From: Pedobacter ghigonis
GTDB taxonomy: Bacteria > Bacteroidota > Bacteroidia > Sphingobacteriales > Sphingobacteriaceae
Reading direction: 5' to 3'
Length of the DNA: 64,000 nt
Assembly (NCBI RefSeq): GCF_903166585.1
Contig: NZ_CAESCM010000001.1
Coordinates: 565,079 to 629,078 of the forward strand
This document shows positions 61,697 to 64,000 of this stretch, in pieces (positions within the stretch are counted from its first letter, which is position 1; every line of letters starts with the position of its first letter). The notes beneath the pieces were generated by a model that worked only from the letters and a program-made list of their open reading frames with translations, was not told the DNA's origin and did not search any database. A program made the translations under genes and the position numbers.

Positions 61697-62491
61697 TCAC
61701 CTCTTCTTTTTCCATGGGAAAAAGGCACTCGTTGTTTCCTGATACTTTTTATAAGCTACCGGTTTGCTGCGCAGGTTTTGTTCTTCGTTATTTGGCACAC
61801 CTGTAACCCGGGTTAATAAATATAAAATAATGGCCGGACTAATAATTGCCAATATGCCCCAGGGCGATGCCAGCGCAAAAGTAAAATAAGCGAGCCAGGT
61901 TACCCATTCGAAAAAATAATTGGGATGGCGGCTGTAATACCATAAGCCGGTATCGCATACCTTTCCCTTATTTTTGGGATCTTTTTTAAATTCGGCCAGT
62001 TGCCTATCGGCAATCATTTCTCCAAAAAAAGCAATTGCCCATATCCCTGCGCCCAGGTATTCTAAAATAGAAATGGATTGTGAAGGATTTGCAGTGACAA
62101 TAAAGAATGGTATGGCCAAAATAACGTTGGATATAGCCTGAAACTGAAAAAACACAAAAAAATTCCTGTCGGCTTTGTTGCCCCACTCTTTACGCAGTTG
62201 CTGGTACCGCCCTTCTTCTTCATTTATATGACCAATAACGCGCTGCCAAAGGTGAACCCCAAGCCGCAGCTCGGCCAAAAGGAACATGCTGCAGATTAAA
62301 ATTTTACGCGGCTCGAAGCCTTCTGATAAAAAGAAAGTGATAAAGGTAATTACAGGGAAATTCAATGCCCAAAACACATCAACTACACCTGCATTTCTGA
62401 TCTTTTTTGCCCATAACCAAACCAAAGCCATAATGCCACAGCAGGCAATTAACGAATAGAGGGCAATTAAAAGTAGATTTTCGTAATCCAT
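61697..62491 (-). CDS. DUF1295 membrane protein (steroid-5-alpha-reductase-like family)
   Basis: The 264-residue integral membrane protein has about seven hydrophobic segments, with VDVFWALNFPVITFI and the family motif DTGLWYYSRHPNYFFEWVTWLAYF near residues 185-210. The C-terminus reads LTRVTGVPNNEEQNLRSKPVAYKKYQE. DUF1295 proteins accompany CFA synthases and may reduce acyl or other hydrophobic substrates; the exact reaction is unknown. Confidence 0.9.
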   Translation of the reverse strand: MDYENLLLIALYSLIACCGIMALVWLWAKKIRNAGVVDVFWALNFPVITFITFFLSEGFEPRKILICSMFLLAELRLGVHLWQRVIGHINEEEGRYQQLRKEWGNKADRNFFVFFQFQAISNVILAIPFFIVTANPSQSISILEYLGAGIWAIAFFGEMIADRQLAEFKKDPKNKGKVCDTGLWYYSRHPNYFFEWVTWLAYFTFALASPWGILAIISPAIILYLLTRVTGVPNNEEQNLRSKPVAYKKYQETTSAFFPWKKKR

Positions 62492-62553
62492 TTAAAAGTT
62501 GATAGTTTTTTAGTAGATGGTTAATGGCTAATAAGCAGTCAGACCATCATCTA

Positions 62554-62883
62554 TTAACTATTAACCAACAATTCTTTAACACCTTCGCCCGGTTTTAGTT
62601 TAAATAAATAAACCAAAACATAAGCCAAAGTTGCTATGCTACCTAAACATACGAACAAAATGGCAATAGAGATTTTAAGAATAATGCTTTTTTCCTTGTA
62701 AAACATCCACAAGGTGATAATGAAAATATTGGCATAAAAATCCCATAGGGTGGCGCGCATCCAGGGGATACTACCTAAAAAATCCCACTGCTCAAAAAGA
62801 TTACTCTCGAGTGAAGTGGTTATAACTTTATAGCACATGAAGGCCAATAGAATGGAAAAGACTATTCTGAGGAAGTTGATCAT
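62554..62883 (-). CDS. Small membrane protein, DUF1475-like
   Basis: The protein has 109 residues from the ATG at 62883 (MINFLRIVFSILLAFMCYKV); an ATG 16 codons upstream would add a Cys-rich non-conserved segment. It has three hydrophobic helices, and the middle part (SLESNLFEQWDFLGSIPWMRATLWDFYANI) is a distinctive conserved-looking segment resembling DUF1475. It sits between the desaturase and DUF1295 genes on the same strand. Function unknown. Confidence 0.7.
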   Translation of the reverse strand: MINFLRIVFSILLAFMCYKVITTSLESNLFEQWDFLGSIPWMRATLWDFYANIFIITLWMFYKEKSIILKISIAILFVCLGSIATLAYVLVYLFKLKPGEGVKELLVNS

Positions 62884-63268
62884 AAATTGCGGGTTTGGTT
62901 TTACCTTACAACAATATACGGTAATGCCCATAATAAAGATTTGATCTTAAGCTTTAACCTGGACAGATTTCTCCGCTACAGTCGAAATAACGATCTACTT
63001 ATAGGGAAAATCTGTCTTCAGCTTTGGTCTTTAAGCTTTGGTCTTTTACCTTTCCATCTTAGACATGTAAGGGCACTTAAGGAAATATTTACCCCCTGTC
63101 TTCTGACTTTCCGACCCCCGACCTCGGTCTTTTTTCTACTACCTTAGACATTTAAGGGCATTTAAGTTTAGCACGGACAGATTTCTCCGCTACGGTCGAA
63201 ATGACGATCCATGTAGAAATGACGATCTACTTATAAGAAAATCTGCTTTCCGCTTTGATCTTTTAGCC
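62884..63268. repeat. Repeat-filled gap between the desaturase and DUF1475 genes
   Basis: GGACAGATTTCTCCGCTAC followed by GTCGAAAT.ACGATC occurs at 62961-62995 and 63175-63209, and a shorter AGAAATGACGATCTACTTAT follows. CTTAGACATGTAAGGGCACT at 63058 recurs as CTTAGACATTTAAGGGCATT at 63143. AGCTTTGGTCTTTAAGCTTT at 63020 belongs to the family of 13635. No gene. Confidence 0.7.
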
Positions 63269-64000
63269 TTACTGTATTTTCCTAATCTTAATAATCCGCA
63301 TCCAGTGCAACACCTTCATAACGGGGTAAGTTGGATCGAATTCCCACCATTTGGTAGCAAAGTTCGGGCTATTGGGTTTCTTATGGTGATTGTTCTGAAA
63401 AAGCTCGCCCATTAAAAGGAAATCCCATGGCAAGGAGTTTTTACTGTGATCTTCGTTATCGTGGTTTGAGTAACCGTATTTATGCCCGCACCAGTTTACA
63501 ATAGCACCGTGTAGTGGCCCCATCAAGAAATGGATTGGCAATAACAGGAACATCCACCAGTGGTTAGCAAAAGCCACATAAAAACCAATATAAAATAAAC
63601 CACAACCTATTCTCCAAAACCACGAATCGCCAATGCGGTCAACCAGTGGCCATTCGGGATAATTACCCTGAAAAGCAGGTTCTGGCTGTATTTTAAAATG
63701 CAGGTAATTCATATACATGTTCTTTGTGGCAATCATCATCCCGAAAACATCCTTAAAAAAATGAGGCGAGTGCGGATCTTTCTCCGTATCGCTATAAGCG
63801 TGGTGCATCCGGTGAAGAATGGCATAAGCCCGTGGATTTAAAAATGATGAACCTTGCGAGATTAATAACACCAAATAGAAAAACCGTTCCCAAAAAAGCT
63901 CCATTTTAAACATCTTATGCGATGAATAACGGTGCAGGAAAAAGGTTTGGCTAAACAGTGATAAAAACCAGTGGCAAAGAAAAAATATAAGGATAATCAT
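63269..64000 (-). CDS. Acyl-CoA/acyl-lipid fatty acid desaturase
   Basis: The 243-residue integral membrane di-iron desaturase has the three His boxes HRYSSH (about 23-28), HRMHHAYSD (about 63-71) and NNHH (about 203-206, [11 protein letters not shown]), and hydrophobic segments between. The ATG coincides with the right edge of the window; the N-terminus [20 protein letters not shown] matches the usual start of this Bacteroidota type, so the gene is probably complete, although an extension beyond the edge cannot be excluded. It introduces the double bond on which CFA-type enzymes act, consistent with its place at the head of the lipid cluster. Confidence 0.9.
   Translation of the reverse strand: MIILIFFLCHWFLSLFSQTFFLHRYSSHKMFKMELFWERFFYLVLLISQGSSFLNPRAYAILHRMHHAYSDTEKDPHSPHFFKDVFGMMIATKNMYMNYLHFKIQPEPAFQGNYPEWPLVDRIGDSWFWRIGCGLFYIGFYVAFANHWWMFLLLPIHFLMGPLHGAIVNWCGHKYGYSNHDNEDHSKNSLPWDFLLMGELFQNNHHKKPNSPNFATKWWEFDPTYPVMKVLHWMRIIKIRKIQ

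Overview
The window looks like chromosomal DNA of a Bacteroidota member, most likely Pedobacter or a close relative in the Sphingobacteriaceae. The reasons are SusC/SusD pairs, a SusC-type receptor with an STN signalling domain behind an ECF sigma/FecR pair, OMP_b-brl_3-type TonB receptors, BlaI/BlaR1 pairs, DUF2911 and DUF6266-like proteins, TAnnTTTG-like promoter elements, moderate GC and very AT-rich intergenic DNA. No rRNA, tRNA, CRISPR array, transposase or prophage was seen. The assignment is inferred from gene content only.

Layout. 1-3599 (-): 5' part of a very large secreted repeat protein that runs off the left edge. 4559-13482 (-): polysaccharide-utilisation-type locus with ECF sigma, FecR anti-sigma, STN-SusC, SusD and a GH29 alpha-L-fucosidase. 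13784-14979 (-): three small proteins, one apparently the stump of a DUF6266 gene. 15080-19006 (-): a 1308-residue protein joining a DyP-type heme peroxidase domain to a glycyl-radical-enzyme domain, the most unusual gene here. 19391-24465 (+): Cys-type sulfatase, PhoX-like lipoprotein, di-heme cytochrome c peroxidase. 24580-30250: tesA-like esterase divergent from a YbbA/YbbP-type ABC exporter, a 60-aa protein and a GntP permease. 30368-35149 (-): BlaI, BlaR1-type M56 protease and a TonB receptor. 35377-37275 (+): FadR-type regulator with two tandem operators, TauE/SafE permease and DUF1634 protein. 37394-43573: 3-hydroxyisobutyrate-dehydrogenase-like enzyme, AlkC, GH92 alpha-mannosidase, DUF2911 and a methyltransferase. 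43889-48152 (-): PIG-L deacetylase, a 34-aa membrane protein and a sodium:solute symporter, coupled by TAATG and ATGA overlaps. 48246-49968 (-): GNAT acetyltransferase and ArgE-like M20 deacylase. 50254-53964: orphan NtrC-type regulator, a cytosolic helical-backbone-receptor-like protein and a peptide-type binding lipoprotein. 54056-56515 (-): TonB receptor. 56783-64000 (-): membrane-lipid cluster with desaturase, DUF1475, DUF1295, CFA-synthase-like enzyme, FAD oxidoreductase, DUF1365 and a second CFA-synthase-like enzyme.

How the genes may work together (inference). The fucosidase locus, sulfatase, GH92 mannosidase and deacetylase/symporter operon suggest a scavenger of complex, partly sulfated and fucosylated glycans with surface-sensing regulation. 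The lipid cluster appears to modify unsaturated acyl chains in situ. Several intergenic gaps, above all those inside the lipid cluster, carry different families of short dispersed repeats and palindromic modules that the genes do not explain.
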